This document shows, one piece after another, positions 1 through 10,870 of a stretch of 64,000 nt of DNA. Position numbers and translations under genes: made by a program. Below the pieces are notes generated by a model. That model worked only from the letters and a program-made list of their open reading frames with translations, did no database searches and was not told the DNA's origin. Location: contig CM032120.1 of assembly GCA_018894105.1 (NCBI GenBank), positions 31,642,710 through 31,706,709 of the forward strand. The letters are read 5' to 3'. Source of the stretch: Jacaranda mimosifolia (taxonomy: Eukaryota; Streptophyta; Magnoliopsida; Lamiales; Bignoniaceae). Every line of letters begins with the position of its first letter. Position 1 is the first letter of the stretch.

Positions 1-671
1 CACCACAAGGCCCCTCAAGAGACAAACAGTAGAAAAACAAGAAATGAACCAATTAACCATAATGTGTATAAATGAGCAAATCCAACTCTACAAAATTCGA
101 CATCTTGATCTTATAGTTAAATTCAATATGGATGCAATACCATGAAATTTGGTTTCCAACTTTGAGAGCTATGCGTATCATAATAAACTTTGGATTATCT
201 TTTTAAACAAAGAAAGATTGGTTCCTATTATTTATGGAAAGATTCCAACATGTTCTAAGGAGGAATAATTTATGACAATTTTTGCACTAAATATTGTCAA
301 TATCAAAACCATAATAGAATCATCAAAGGGTTAACAAGAATCGTTACTACTGTCTTTCCTATCTCTACCTTCACATTGAGAATACAAATTACTATTAGTT
401 AGATATTGATAATACTAACCCATGACATTGGATGCTAATAGAATTGTAAATATGTGATTGTGATGTACTTGAAATATACGTTGTACCTTGCAGAATTTCA
501 ATAAGCACATATTGATTAGCATCATATTTAAAATTAGTAGTGCTATATGTACTATATTCAAATAGCACTTGGTATATAGAAGTTCTTACATACATCAGGT
601 ATCAAAATAATACCAAGTAGTGTGAATTACACTGTACATTAGTGTTGAGACTTATATCATGTTGACTTAGT
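1..671. other. Intergenic, no gene seen
   Basis: AT-rich sequence on both strands with only short open frames and no recognisable protein, RNA or repeat boundary. Nothing here can be supported as a gene. Confidence 0.6.
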
Positions 672-1043
672 CACTACAAAAAATTGGAGCATCAACTACA
701 GTCAATCCGTAGCTAATGCTCAAAATTCATAGCTGTGGCTACAAAACAATCTTAACCAAATTCAAAGTTAATGTTCTTGTAGCTAATCATCACTACGATC
801 AATTCGTAGCTGATGATCATTCTTTTTTTATAAATATAGTAATTTTACTATGGATAATGCATAAGTAATCTGTTATGCAAATGTATAATGCTATTGGTTG
901 ATAATTCATAATTTTTATGGATTATAATTAAAAAAAATTGCATTTGCCACGAAAATTCATAACTATAATTTGTAGCTATAGCTACAAAATTAATTTCGTA
1001 GCAATTTTTTGGTAGCAAGTGCTTAGTTTTTTGGTAGTAGGTG
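672..1043. mobile_element. CACTA-type mini-element (putative)
   Basis: The left end begins CACTACAAAAAATTGG, the usual CACTA-superfamily terminus. The interior carries many short copies of a CGTAGCT/AGCTACG-like motif in both orientations, resembling subterminal repeats. The right side has two degenerate candidate ends, TTTTTTGGTAGCAAGTG and TTTTTTGGTAGTAGGTG, so the exact boundary is unsure. I did not find a matching 3-bp target duplication. It has no coding capacity. It could be a non-autonomous CACTA derivative or a decayed fragment. Confidence 0.4.
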
Positions 1044-1522
1044 TATATGGTTTACTTATTATTTTCACACCTGATATATATAGCAGCTGCCCTAATATTT
1101 AGTCATTCTGGGGATATTTTATTCCATAGCCAAATAAATTAGGTTCTATGCCAACACTAATTAATTAGTTCAGCAGTATTAGAAATATTATCTAATCTTT
1201 GAATCCAACTGTTACTTTTCATATATTGTTTTCATTATGAAATTTCCCCAAAATTTCAAATTCCCCAAGTAATATATTTCAAATTTTGAAGAACATTTTT
1301 CAGAATCAAACTATACGTTGAATTTATTTTATATAATTGAAAATCTAAAGTTTCAATAAATTTTAGTATTTTGAAAAATTTGGGAAAAAAAGTGCGATTA
1401 GAAACCCTACCTTCATTTCCTGAATTTTGATAAGGCCAACATCTTTATGTAGATTGAATTTTATCACAAGGGCTTAATACGTGGGGTGTATTGCAAAATC
1501 TATATAGGGACCACATCACAAT
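1044..1522. other. Intergenic, no gene seen
   Basis: AT-rich unique-looking DNA. No reading frame, RNA gene or inverted repeat stands out. Confidence 0.55.
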
Positions 1523-1568
1523 TGTGTGTGTGTGCGTGTGTGTGTGTGTTGGGGGGGGGGGGGGGGGG
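1523..1568. repeat. (TG)n microsatellite joined to an 18-G run
   Basis: An alternating TG tract (about 27 bp with one C interruption) is followed after a T by 18 consecutive G residues (1551-1568). Alternating TG can adopt Z-DNA and a G run of this length can fold into G-quadruplexes. No functional role is shown. The length is probably variable and prone to sequencing error. Confidence 0.9.
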
Positions 1569-1666
1569 AGATGCTAGATTTTAATTTCAAACGGTCCAAA
1601 TATTGTAACATCCCTCTATTTTTTTAAATGTATGGCAAGGGACAGTTTCAAGTAGACAATTTCTAT

Positions 1667-2048
1667 TAGGGATGCTAACAAATTGACGAGCTAGCTCGAA
1701 AAGCATCCGAGCTCGAGTTTGAAGAATTCGAGCTTGAGCCAAGTTCATATAGGTTTTAAATTGAGCTCGAGATGAATAATTCTTGTTTGTTGGCTTGTGA
1801 GCTAGCTCACGAGCTTTTTTTAAAAAAAAAAAAATATTTATATATAAAAAAATTAAAAAATTCACTTTTCAAGCTTGAACTCAACCTATAGCTTGATCAC
1901 AAGGTCGAGCCTAACCGAGCTGAACCTAGCCAAGCCTGAACAAGAGCTTGAGCTCGTCGACCTCAGACTCAGTTCATTTGATTCGAGCTCGAGCTCGAGT
2001 CAAAAAAATTATCGAAGTTCGGCTCAACTCGACTTGTTTACATTCCTA
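1667..2048. mobile_element. hAT-type MITE with GAGCTCGAGC-rich arms
   Basis: Imperfect terminal inverted repeats: the left end starts TAGGGATGCTAACAA, and the reverse complement of the right end starts TAGGAATGTAAACAAG. The flanking octamers ATTTCTAT and GCTTCTGT match at five of eight positions, and the three differences are all transitions, which fits a decayed 8-bp hAT target duplication. The arms are rich in self-complementary GAGCTCGAGC and GAGCTAGCTC motifs. Short reading frames across it are not genes. Confidence 0.6.
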
Positions 2049-2620
2049 GCTTCTGTGGGGCCGACGTACGCCTCCCAAAAGGTAACAGAGGCGTGAAAAA
2101 ATTTCCTCGAACTGGACAGAGATTGGCTCTCAAGTACGAAAGTAAAGGGGACCTAAACACAAGACTCACTGGTCAAGCAGAGACGAAAGTCGGCCTTAGT
2201 GATTCGACAGTATCAAGTGAAAGAGCTCTCCCTCAAAATTTCATACATAATTTATTTTTGGTACATATTTGTCAACTTTTGTGGGTTAAACGGCCCTAGG
2301 ATGCATGGTGACCCGAATTTTTAATAGTGGACAAAAAATTTTGAGGGCCCATATTCTTTCCTTTGATTTAGGTGCAGTTTTGCATTTTAAATGTTCATCA
2401 ATCCCGTGGTTCAACCAAAAGCCCCCAACCTTTTGGTCTGCCCTGCTCGTTTAATTGGACACATTCACATTTCTGGTGCAAAGTATGGGTCACATATGAA
2501 CTGGATCGTTTCTGTCAAGCCAATTACTTGCCGCAAGAGTCGAGATTTCCATTTTCCACTGTCTGGGATTCTCGGTCATGCCATTGGAGTTGGGAATTTG
2601 CTTATTCTATTCAGGATTGT
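2049..2620. other. Intergenic, no gene seen
   Basis: Moderately GC-richer than its surroundings, with overlapping short frames that match no family I recognise. No support for a gene or a transposon boundary. Confidence 0.5.
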
Positions 2621-3016
2621 TTAACAGGATGTTTGGTTTCATTTCCAAGCTCCCTTTTCATTTTTTTGTGGGAATGAAAATTAAAAACAAATACTTTTTT
2701 ATAATTTTTTTCAGAAAAAGTACATATTTTCTTCCCAAAATCCATTTCTAAACATACCCTATTATCCTATTACACATCAATCAAATTCAAATTTAATTTG
2801 ACATAAAGTTACCCACATATTTTAAAAAATAAATCTTTTTAAACATAAAAAATATAAATTAACTTACTTTTCAATCCCACAACCTATTATAATCATTACT
2901 TTTCAACATTTCATCCAAATACATCTCAATTTCTATTTCTATTTCATAACTTTCCAACTTTTAGAAATGACTGAAAATAAAAATGACCTTTGGAAATAAA
3001 ACCAAACAGGCTGTTA
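2621..3016. mobile_element. MITE, PIF/Harbinger (Tourist)-like
   Basis: Terminal inverted repeats: left ACAGGATGTTTGGTTTCATT; the reverse complement of the right end reads CAGCCTGTTTGGTTTTATTT. TTA lies outside each end, matching the 3-bp target duplication typical of PIF/Harbinger MITEs. The interior is AT-rich and non-coding. The same family occurs immediately downstream (3017-3385) and, in the opposite orientation, at 55275-55633. Confidence 0.6.
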
Positions 3017-3385
3017 GGTTTTCAAAGTCCATTTTTATTTTTTTCATATCTATTTTTTATTGGAAATATCTTTTATTTTCATTTTTAATTTTCGTAAATC
3101 TATTTTACTTATTTTATTATCATATCAGTCAAATTCAAATTTGAGTTTACATAAAATAACTACTACCATCTTCAGGCAGTTAAAATATACATATATCTTT
3201 TTAAAAATTACATCTCACTTTGGTATAGAAACAATACCACCTAAATTTTTAACTATATACCTGTCCTAATCACTATATTTAACAAAACGTCCAAATACAA
3301 TATAATTTTTTATTGTCAAATCTCAAAACTATAACAAACTTTCAATTTTTGAAAATACTGAAGATGAAAAATAAAAATAAAAACA
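3017..3385. mobile_element. Second, decayed copy of the adjacent MITE family
   Basis: The segment around 3122-3155 repeats the central motif TCAAATTCAAATTT of the MITE ending at 3016, and the same order of sub-motifs follows. The right arm keeps the ATTTTCAGTATTTTCAAA-like edge (reverse complement) but has lost the conserved ACCAAACAGG terminus. It is therefore a related copy lying in tandem with the first, without clear ends. Confidence 0.45.
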
Positions 3386-3469
3386 TATTGGAATGGGGAA
3401 CAGGGCTCTCAACTGTATCATCCTACGTTTCTTAAATGATGGATCTTGTTGGCAAATATCTTACACATA

Positions 3470-3523
3470 ATGAACAACTCTTGAATAATAATTATGAACA
3501 ACTCTTGAATAATAATTATGAAC
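3470..3523. repeat. 24-bp tandem repeat, 2.25 copies
   Basis: A 24-bp unit starting ATGAACAACTCTTGAATAAT occurs twice in perfect tandem (3470-3493 and 3494-3517), followed by the first six bases of a third copy. It lies downstream of the SAMS stop codon, in a region that may include its 3' UTR. No function is evident. Confidence 0.85.
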
Positions 3524-3861
3524 TAGCAACAAACAACTCTTTCAATTATATAATGACAGCTTTCAACAGCCGGCTCTCTAGCATCAATATTTCTTACATA
3601 CAGCTGCTGATAAGATGACTCACACCACATGTATTCAATAGACTACTACCACAGAGATTCCTTGTATGGTATACTACATCCTAATCTCCATATATCCCCT
3701 TTTAAGAGAATGCCCAAAACAAACTACGAAACAAAGGTTACGACATATATAAGAGAAAACCAAAAAGAATAAGGGACAAAGCAGAACACGAGCAAACATG
3801 ACGTAAGGGGGGAAATCCAGTTGCACCAAAAGTAACATTATTCAACACCAAACGGAATGCT

Positions 3862-5043
3862 TTAGTTTTGGGGCTTCTCCCATTTGAGGGGCTTAACAAC
3901 TTCCCACGTGAAGTCAGGGTCATCTCTTCCAAAGTGGCCGTATGCCGCCGTCTTCAAGAACCTCCCATTGTTACCCCTCTTCAAGTCCAAGTTAATGGAG
4001 ATCATTCCAGGTCTGAAATCAAAGTTTTCCTTCACAATCTTCAAGATTTCCTTGTCTGGGATCTTCCCAGTGCTGTAAGTGTCGACAAAAACGGATAACG
4101 GCTCAGGCACACCAATGGCATACGAGACTTGTACTATGCACCTACGAGCAAGGCCGTTGGCGACAATGCTCTTGGCAGCCTGCCTAACAATATAGGCACC
4201 ACTTCTGTCAACCTTAGTTGGGTCCTTTCCTGAGAAGGCACCGCCACCATGGGCACCCCAACCACCATACGTGTCTATAATGATCTTACGACCAGTGAGA
4301 CCAGCGTCACCATGAGGCCCACCGATAACAAATCGACCGGAAGGATTGAGGTGGAAGATTGTCTTCTCATCAAGGTACTTCTCGGGGATGACGGGCTTGA
4401 TGACATGCTCTTTGAGATCCCGGGCAATCTCATCGTTAGTAACGGTCTCATCATGCTGAGTGGAGATTAGAACAGTGTGGACCCTAACTGGAACCATAGC
4501 GCCGTTGTCATTGTAGTACTCAACTGTAACTTGGGTTTTCCCATCAGGTCTCAACCAGGGACATGTACCGTCCTTACGGACTTCCGTGAGGCGGGCACCT
4601 AATTTGGTAGCAAGCACATGACTGAGAGGCATGTATTCCGGAGTCTCGTCAGTGGCATAACCAAACATGTGTCCCTGGTCACCAGCGCCAATCTCCTCCG
4701 GACGCTTGGTCAAGTGGCCGTGGACACCTTGAGCAATATCAGGGCTCTGTTGCTCAATATTAACTAGAACCTTGCATTTGTCGGAGTCAAGGCCAACATC
4801 GTTAGAAGTAAATCCAATTTTACGGCAGGTATCACGCACTATCTTCTCATAATCAATATTGGCCTTGGTTGTGATCTCACCAAAGACCATTACCATATTG
4901 GTCTTTGTACAAGTCTCACAAGCAACTTTGCTATCAGGATCTTGTTCAAGGCAGGCATCAAGTACTGCATCAGATATCTGATCGCAGAGCTTGTCAGGGT
5001 GTCCTTCATTTACGGATTCAGAGGTAAACAGGAAAGTGTCCAT
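3862..5043 (-). CDS. SAMS: S-adenosylmethionine synthetase (methionine adenosyltransferase)
   Basis: Complete 393-residue enzyme, the normal length for plant SAMS, in one uninterrupted coding exon ending in TAA. It converts methionine and ATP to S-adenosylmethionine, pyrophosphate and phosphate, mainly in the cytosol, feeding methylation, ethylene and polyamine synthesis. Visible family motifs: N-terminal [10 protein letters not shown] (9-18; His15 and Asp17 in the ATP/Mg site), [12 protein letters not shown] (119-130), the phosphate-binding GGGAFSGKD (266-274), and the C-terminal [13 protein letters not shown]. The start is the ATG at 5043, giving [10 protein letters not shown]. The frame is open to a TTG at 5058, but those extra codons cross a splice acceptor and are not coding. 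Residue 114 is Arg (context TKRPEE); Arabidopsis MAT1 has Cys there, the reported S-nitrosylation site, so this copy is MAT2-like at that position. Active-site motifs are intact, so it is probably functional. Confidence 0.98.
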   Translation of the reverse strand: MDTFLFTSESVNEGHPDKLCDQISDAVLDACLEQDPDSKVACETCTKTNMVMVFGEITTKANIDYEKIVRDTCRKIGFTSNDVGLDSDKCKVLVNIEQQSPDIAQGVHGHLTKRPEEIGAGDQGHMFGYATDETPEYMPLSHVLATKLGARLTEVRKDGTCPWLRPDGKTQVTVEYYNDNGAMVPVRVHTVLISTQHDETVTNDEIARDLKEHVIKPVIPEKYLDEKTIFHLNPSGRFVIGGPHGDAGLTGRKIIIDTYGGWGAHGGGAFSGKDPTKVDRSGAYIVRQAAKSIVANGLARRCIVQVSYAIGVPEPLSVFVDTYSTGKIPDKEILKIVKENFDFRPGMISINLDLKRGNNGRFLKTAAYGHFGRDDPDFTWEVVKPLKWEKPQN

Positions 5044-5052
5044 TTCCTCAAC

Positions 5053-6241
5053 CTGCAAAAGATAAAGTCCTACATAAATTGTCTAAGCACTCACAAGTAG
5101 GAAACAACACGCGTAAGAAAGAATCCAAGCGTTTAAGAACCAAAATTATTTCTCGATAACTAGAAAGACTTGCATAGCTCGTGCTGCAAAAACTTAAATC
5201 CAGAATGTATAGTCACTGTTAGGACTCTTACAAAACAGAAACAAGAAATCAGATGCTGGCTTCAGCCGAAAGTTAGTAAGCACCGACAAATGTATTCTAC
5301 ACACCACATTCTGGAATAAAGGCCACTACTTTTATGTCTACCTAGAAACAATTCCATTACCCATTACATCAGATTGGAGCCCACTTTAGAGTTTAAACCA
5401 ATGATGGACCACAGGGACAGCCCAGAAGAATTCATCTCTTTTTTCAGAGATACCCCTAGGAAACCAGTCGCGCATTAAAGAAAAACAACTGAATTCCACT
5501 ACACTAAAGAGTAATCTAGCCTAACATCATTTGACAAAGCACATCTAGCATAAATCTCAAATAGAGGAAATAAAATAGCTGATCCATTCTATCAAACTGA
5601 AACAAGACTATATGCCATAAACACCTGAAACAAGGCTACATAATCACGTGAACTATAACATGATAAAACCATCAATACCGCTCACCAGCCAAAGCTGCTA
5701 AGTTGGAAGCAAAAACAAGTTCAGATCTTTCATATCTCCAAATATATTGGTAAAATATTAAACAATCAAGAAAACATTACGTAGACCCTATCACCAACCT
5801 AATTCTATCATAATACTGATCCTCAATTTTTTCACCAAAATCTAGGATAAAAAGATCCACAAATCTACTCAGATCACGCATGAAATCAATGGGCTTACAT
5901 AGAAAATGGCATCTTATCCCTCATCACTCTGACACATGCAAAATTAACTAAAGAATTAAAGTCAATTAGCCAACTCTTAGCAATATAATCAGCTTATATA
6001 CGCTTGACAAACAATGAAAAAAGTTTTTAAATGATTAGAAACTAAAACTTTCCCAATTCCGAAGAATTTAAGTTAAACATGATCAAGAACCACACAACAA
6101 TTCAAGAAAAATTCAGAAACAAAACTCAAATCTTACAAGCACATAAGCAAAACAACATTAAAACACAAAACCCATGACCAAATCTTAATCACTTGTAAAA
6201 CAACTGAGCAGAAAATCCAAGATTTGCTAAAAATCTTGTAC
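5053..6241 (-). other. Leader (5' UTR) intron of SAMS
   Basis: On the minus strand the donor reads TTAAG|GTACAAG (exon ends at 6242) and the acceptor reads TTTTGCAG|GTTGAGG (exon resumes at 5052), nine bases before the ATG. The 1189-bp interval is AT-rich with no frame worth calling. A single intron in the 5' leader and an intronless CDS is the usual arrangement of plant SAMS genes. Such leader introns often raise expression, but that is not shown here. Confidence 0.9.
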
Positions 6242-6327
6242 CTTAACGGATGAGCCCAACTGCCGACAGGAAAGGTCTGACCTTTTTTGGCTACGGGGTA
6301 CTTCCTTAGGTACGCCAAATGCTTGCA
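6242..6327 (-). other. SAMS first, non-coding exon (5' UTR)
   Basis: Lies between the inferred transcription start (about 25-30 bases downstream of the TATA box) and the leader-intron donor at 6242/6241. Read on the minus strand it contains no ATG, so it provides no AUG-initiated upstream frame. The transcription start is inferred from TATA spacing and may be off by several bases. Confidence 0.7.
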
Positions 6328-6600
6328 AGTCCTGGCAAGTGAATTTGGGGGCTATTTATAGATGGGTTGTCGAAAACATTGATACATAGTCACATGGATA
6401 AGTAGTGGGTGGAGTGTAGAGTTTTCTCAATGGCGGGGTCAAGTTTAAGTAGGGTAGTTGTGCATTATGGAGACGTTTAAACCGTTGATGGATGTCAGGA
6501 GGATGTGATTTAACGGCTGAGATTGATTGTAGTCGGTGAGGGAGAATGACAGATTTTAATAATATAATAATAATTATGTTTTCCAATTTTTTGTTGGCAT
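6328..6600 (-). promoter_or_regulatory. SAMS core and proximal promoter
   Basis: A TATA box reading TATAAATAG on the minus strand lies at 6360-6352, at the right distance from the leader exon. Upstream are two AACGG/CCGTT cores resembling MYB-binding sites, near 6478-6486 and 6511-6516, in a segment less AT-rich than the intergenic DNA beyond it. The TATA call is strong. The MYB-like sites are short motif matches only. Confidence 0.75.
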
Positions 6601-8030
6601 TTTGTTATGAAATTAACAATAAATAATTAATAATAACATAAGTACATAAAACGATCTCATGCAACCAAGTGCATTTTATTTTGTTGATATTTAAATTAAA
6701 ATTGAAAGCTTTAATATAACCTTATCACTCACATAATATATATGTGTGCATATATATATATATATATACTTAATTTATTTATTTTATAATAAATTATTTT
6801 ATTTGAATGTTACGAAGAAAACTCGCGTACAAAGGAAAAAAATTAATATAAGTACAAAAGGTGTATTTTTGCCGCTCATAATTCTATTATTTATTATTAT
6901 CTATGACATTAAGTTGGTGAGAATGGGATGTGCATTTGGGTTCACCAACCCTGATGTGGTACAACAAGCAAACAGTATTTCATGCCCTGGTTGGTTTGAC
7001 CCACTTTTGTCAAATATATGTGTTAGTGGTGACAAAATGCAATCATTTTATTGCATCTCTTTCTTAATTATTTTGCTGTCATTTGGTCCAAATTTCATGC
7101 ATTTGAGTATGCTATATGTCTAGAATAATACATTTAAATTACTTCTAATATTTTGAAAGCTCAACTACAAATCCTTTTATTTTATTTTTCACTCTTCTCC
7201 ATTTTCTTTTTTGTGTGAGTTCTTACTTTTCACTTGTTAATGCTAATTTTTATATGTTTTTCAGTCTATTAAGCTAAGAGATTGACTCAGCCTTTAAAAA
7301 GGTTCATTTGGCATACCTTATGCCCACTTTAAATCCTTTATTTCATTCCATATTTCATCTCTTATTTCAATATGATGTATATATATCAAATGTATTTGGT
7401 TCTCAATCAATTCTTTTTATAAAAAAATATTTAATACATATATCGTATATCTATACAATAAAATAAAAGATGAAACATATATTGAAATAGATAATTTAAA
7501 CTAACTGAGACCTCTCAATTGCCCTAATAAACTTGATTGTATTGCAATATAAATCCCTTTCAATCTCCTAATTTATCATAGAAGAGATTCTAAATTTATC
7601 CCAACTTGAATGTATAGCAACATCAAAATTCGTGTAATCCAGAAAAGTTCTTACAATCCAACAAACTGATTTTTCAAATTTTCACAGTCGATATTATGAC
7701 CAATTAAAACTTTTTCCAACATATCTCATAAATTATTAGGTCATTTTTGTGAAAATTTTGAAATGTAATAGAACTTGCAAAACAATTTAACTTTTTTTAG
7801 TTCATCAGTTGATCACTCCACTATTTACGTAGAGTTTGAGTCCATATAATTTAATAGGTGAATTCACATATTCACTTCACAAAGCTCTAATAATAATTCG
7901 ATTAGATTTAGAGTATCAATAGATAAGGTATTACTTTATCGAAGCTCAAAAATTATACCTAGATGTGTATTTATTAGAATTAATGTAATAAGTTTGAGTA
8001 GAATTTATATCCTAAATTACCAATATATTC
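6601..8030. other. Intergenic AT-rich DNA, no gene seen
   Basis: Contains (TA)n around 6749-6770 and long AT-rich stretches. The longest open frame on the plus strand (6746-7123) starts inside the (TA)n tract and matches no family I recognise. No transposon termini were identified. Confidence 0.55.
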
Positions 8031-8039
8031 GATATGGGA

Positions 8040-8720
8040 TAGCCCAATATGCTCGGCCCAAAGACCACAGGCCCAAGAGTGTAACAACAGGCCCAAAAGT
8101 TCACCCCACACGTTGGACTCAATTTACGTCATTGACGACGATCAACCTCAATCGACCATCCCGTGGACCTCGCACCGCTCCTCTATTGGATCGACCAGGG
8201 AGGTCGATTGAGCGTGTGACTTTCTCTGCCGCATTAAATGCCTTGATAGGCAGCATGCCGCCGCATTAATGGGGCATGCCGCCTAGTACCACCCACACTA
8301 CCACGCCAGAAAGGAGGCGCGTGCACAGTATCTTATTCTATCCCCAAAACCTGGAGAGGCAGCCACTTGTGATAGTACAAGGAGGGGAGATGACTTTATG
8401 GCCCCCATGCAAGGACAAAGACCATTACAACATGTCAAGGGCACTCTGGATTAATCCCCACTGGAAGAAAGCTACAAATAGCCTCATTCCAGCCCATGAA
8501 AGGTATGCCATTCTCTACACACAAAGCCCTCACTCTGTTGTTCATCTAGTCGATTATATACTGACTTGAGCGTCGGAGTGCTTAAACCGAGGGCTCCTCG
8601 ACTAGCCTGACATTTATTCGTGATTGTAGGACTCAGTCCACTTACATAAATACACCGACCAGAGAGGTCGAACCACTCAAAAGCAGTACATAATCCAGAT
8701 ATAAACTGTTTTCACCCTCA
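8040..8720 (+). mobile_element. Ty3/gypsy LTR fragment or solo LTR (Tat-like)
   Basis: A GC-richer block amid AT-rich DNA. It contains CTGACTTGAGCGTCGGAGTG (8561-8580), a motif I recognise from the R/U5 part of Tat-lineage LTRs. A TATA-like CTACAAATAGCC lies about 90 bases upstream (near 8472). GTCGA-rich stretches also fit these LTRs. No internal domain or second LTR accompanies it. I could not fix the TG...CA ends or a TSD, so truncated fragment and solo LTR remain open. Confidence 0.55.
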
Positions 8721-10647
8721 TCAATATTCTATTCTCAAAATTTACGTATTATCCTATACTCAAATTTAACTTAATTACTAACCCAAGAATTATCTATACC
8801 ATGATTCAATGTATACTAATAATAAATTTTTAATATATATAAAATTAAAAATACTTATTGATTTCATATAACAATATGTATTTACAAACTATTGACATAT
8901 ATTTGCTTGAATATATTATACAAAATAATACTATTTGAAAGAATAAAATTGAAGAAAGAATGGAAAAAATAAAATTATAGAAAGAAAAAAAGTAATATAT
9001 TTAGAGCAAACAATAATAGAAAGAAAAAACATAATACAAAGCAGAGGAGAGAGACAAATATTAATTTTCTTACTTTTGTTTATTCACTATCCCGGTTGAA
9101 TAAAATGTAAAAATTTACTAAATTAATTTAATGACTAAATTAAACGTCTACATTAAACTAAATTTAGATAATATTTTTTATTGTATTCCAAATAATTTTT
9201 TTAGTATATATTGAAAAATTGGTCTATACATTAAAATTTAAATCCAATAAGCTAGATTTAATGGGTCTTGATAGTTAGGGTAAGGAAGAGTTACGATCTT
9301 ATTATTTTGTGTAATTTTTAATAGAGTATATTATAAAGTTTTTAGATTTGGGTAAGATAATTTTCTATCCATTGACATGCCTAATTAAATTGTACAATTC
9401 CTAACTTCAAATTTAACATTATGCTTAATTTAGATGAATCCCTGCGTCATTTTGGAGTCGTTACTCTAGCTATTAGGTTTAAGTGTAATATTTCACGCAC
9501 ATTAATAAATCATCAAATTAGATTTGACCAGCTAGGATGGCCGTGGTAATATATAATAGTGAGAAATTAGCAAATATTATGGGCTTTAGTCACCTATGTC
9601 TAATTTTTGTGTAACACCCACCAAAAGTCCATAAGTTCTGAAACATTACGCACGGATGGTGTAATTGGTATATAGGAATGAAGCGGGAATGAAATGAATA
9701 TTCTCACGTTTAATCTTAAACTCATACTCCTCATTTTCATATGAATCCTCATTCCCAAAAGAATGAATTTAGCCATTTTCTTTTTTCCCATGTGTTTGAT
9801 CATTCCCAATTCATCAAACCTATATTTTCCTTTCACAAAATTATCCTTCAAAATTTAACAAAAGACTTATATTTAAAAAAAAATTACTTTGTAAATGTTT
9901 GATATTATGTTCTAACTTATTTGGTTGCTACGTATTTTTATTTAATCATATATTTTACTTATATATTTTTTTAGTAATATTAATAAAATATATTAAATTA
10001 TTATAAAAATAAAAATAATAAATAATAAGAATAAGAATAAGAATAATTGTGCATCTCTTAATTTTTATATAGAAAAAGTAAAAGCATTATCGACTTGGTT
10101 GGCATTTAATAAAATATGTATATCATGTAAAATATTAATTATACATGCATCTCTTTGAATGATTGAAAAATATAGTTCCAAAATCCAATAAATGAAGACT
10201 TGTGAATCCTATCAACTGACTCTTCAAATTATACTTATAAAAAAGTGCAATAAAGGAGTTCTAGTCTTATCAGAAAAAATTAAGCGCTCCAGTTATAAAA
10301 TATTTTATAACTTTAATCATATTTTATTAAAATTTTAAAAGAGCTCGCTAAGTTACAATTATAGAAAGAGAATTTCAAAGAAATTGTTTATATATATACA
10401 TATATTTACACAAATGTATTTAACATAGTTGATAAGATATAAAATACATATATTTACTAATGTAATTCGAATAACATTAAATTTAATATTAAAATTATAT
10501 AATTATATAGACCCCAAAAGCTTTTTATCGAGATATAAAGAATATTTACTAAGAAATACTTTTATTTTAATAATTTTTTACAAAAGAATAGTTTGGTCAT
10601 TTAAAAAGTTTCATTCCATCATATCTAATCCTTACTAATTACCAATC
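8721..10647. other. Intergenic AT-rich DNA, no gene seen
   Basis: Roughly 1.9 kb of AT-rich sequence with low-complexity stretches such as AATAAGAATAAG near 10020. Reading frames are short and match nothing I know. Probably old, unrecognisable repeats. Confidence 0.55.
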
Positions 10648-10870
10648 CACTACAAAAAAACACAATTTTTTGGACGAAAATTACTGATAGATTTTTGACA
10701 GAACAACAAATTTTTGATGGATTTTTCAAGTTGGAAAAAAGCTCATTGCAAATGTGTTTCCGTTATGTTTCTGTCAGCCCCTTTTCCATCAAAAAATTTA
10801 TTTCAAATGAAATTTGTACCGTTTACGAAATTGTGTTTCCAACTATCTTTTTCGTCGGAGAACGGAATCA
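10648..10870. mobile_element. CACTA transposon terminus (fragment)
   Basis: Begins CACTACAAAAAAACACAATT, a canonical CACTA end. It is followed by short repeated motifs of the GATAGATTTTTGACAGAA/GATGGATTTTT type, typical of subterminal repeats. No matching opposite end with a 3-bp TSD was found, so only one end seems to be preserved. It has no coding capacity. Confidence 0.5.

Noticed and set aside
5010..6318. A possible upstream frame in the SAMS leader overlapping the main start after splicing
   Set aside because: The frame begins with TTG, not ATG, and the leader exon contains no ATG on the minus strand. There is no AUG-initiated upstream ORF to support.
6746..7123. 125-codon open frame on the plus strand upstream of SAMS
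   Set aside because: Starts within a (TA)n tract, has AT-driven composition and matches no family I know. No splice or promoter evidence.
7994..8569. Two adjacent frames of about 90 residues
   Set aside because: They lie within the gypsy LTR-like segment, whose GC-richer composition explains the open frames. No protein similarity recognised.
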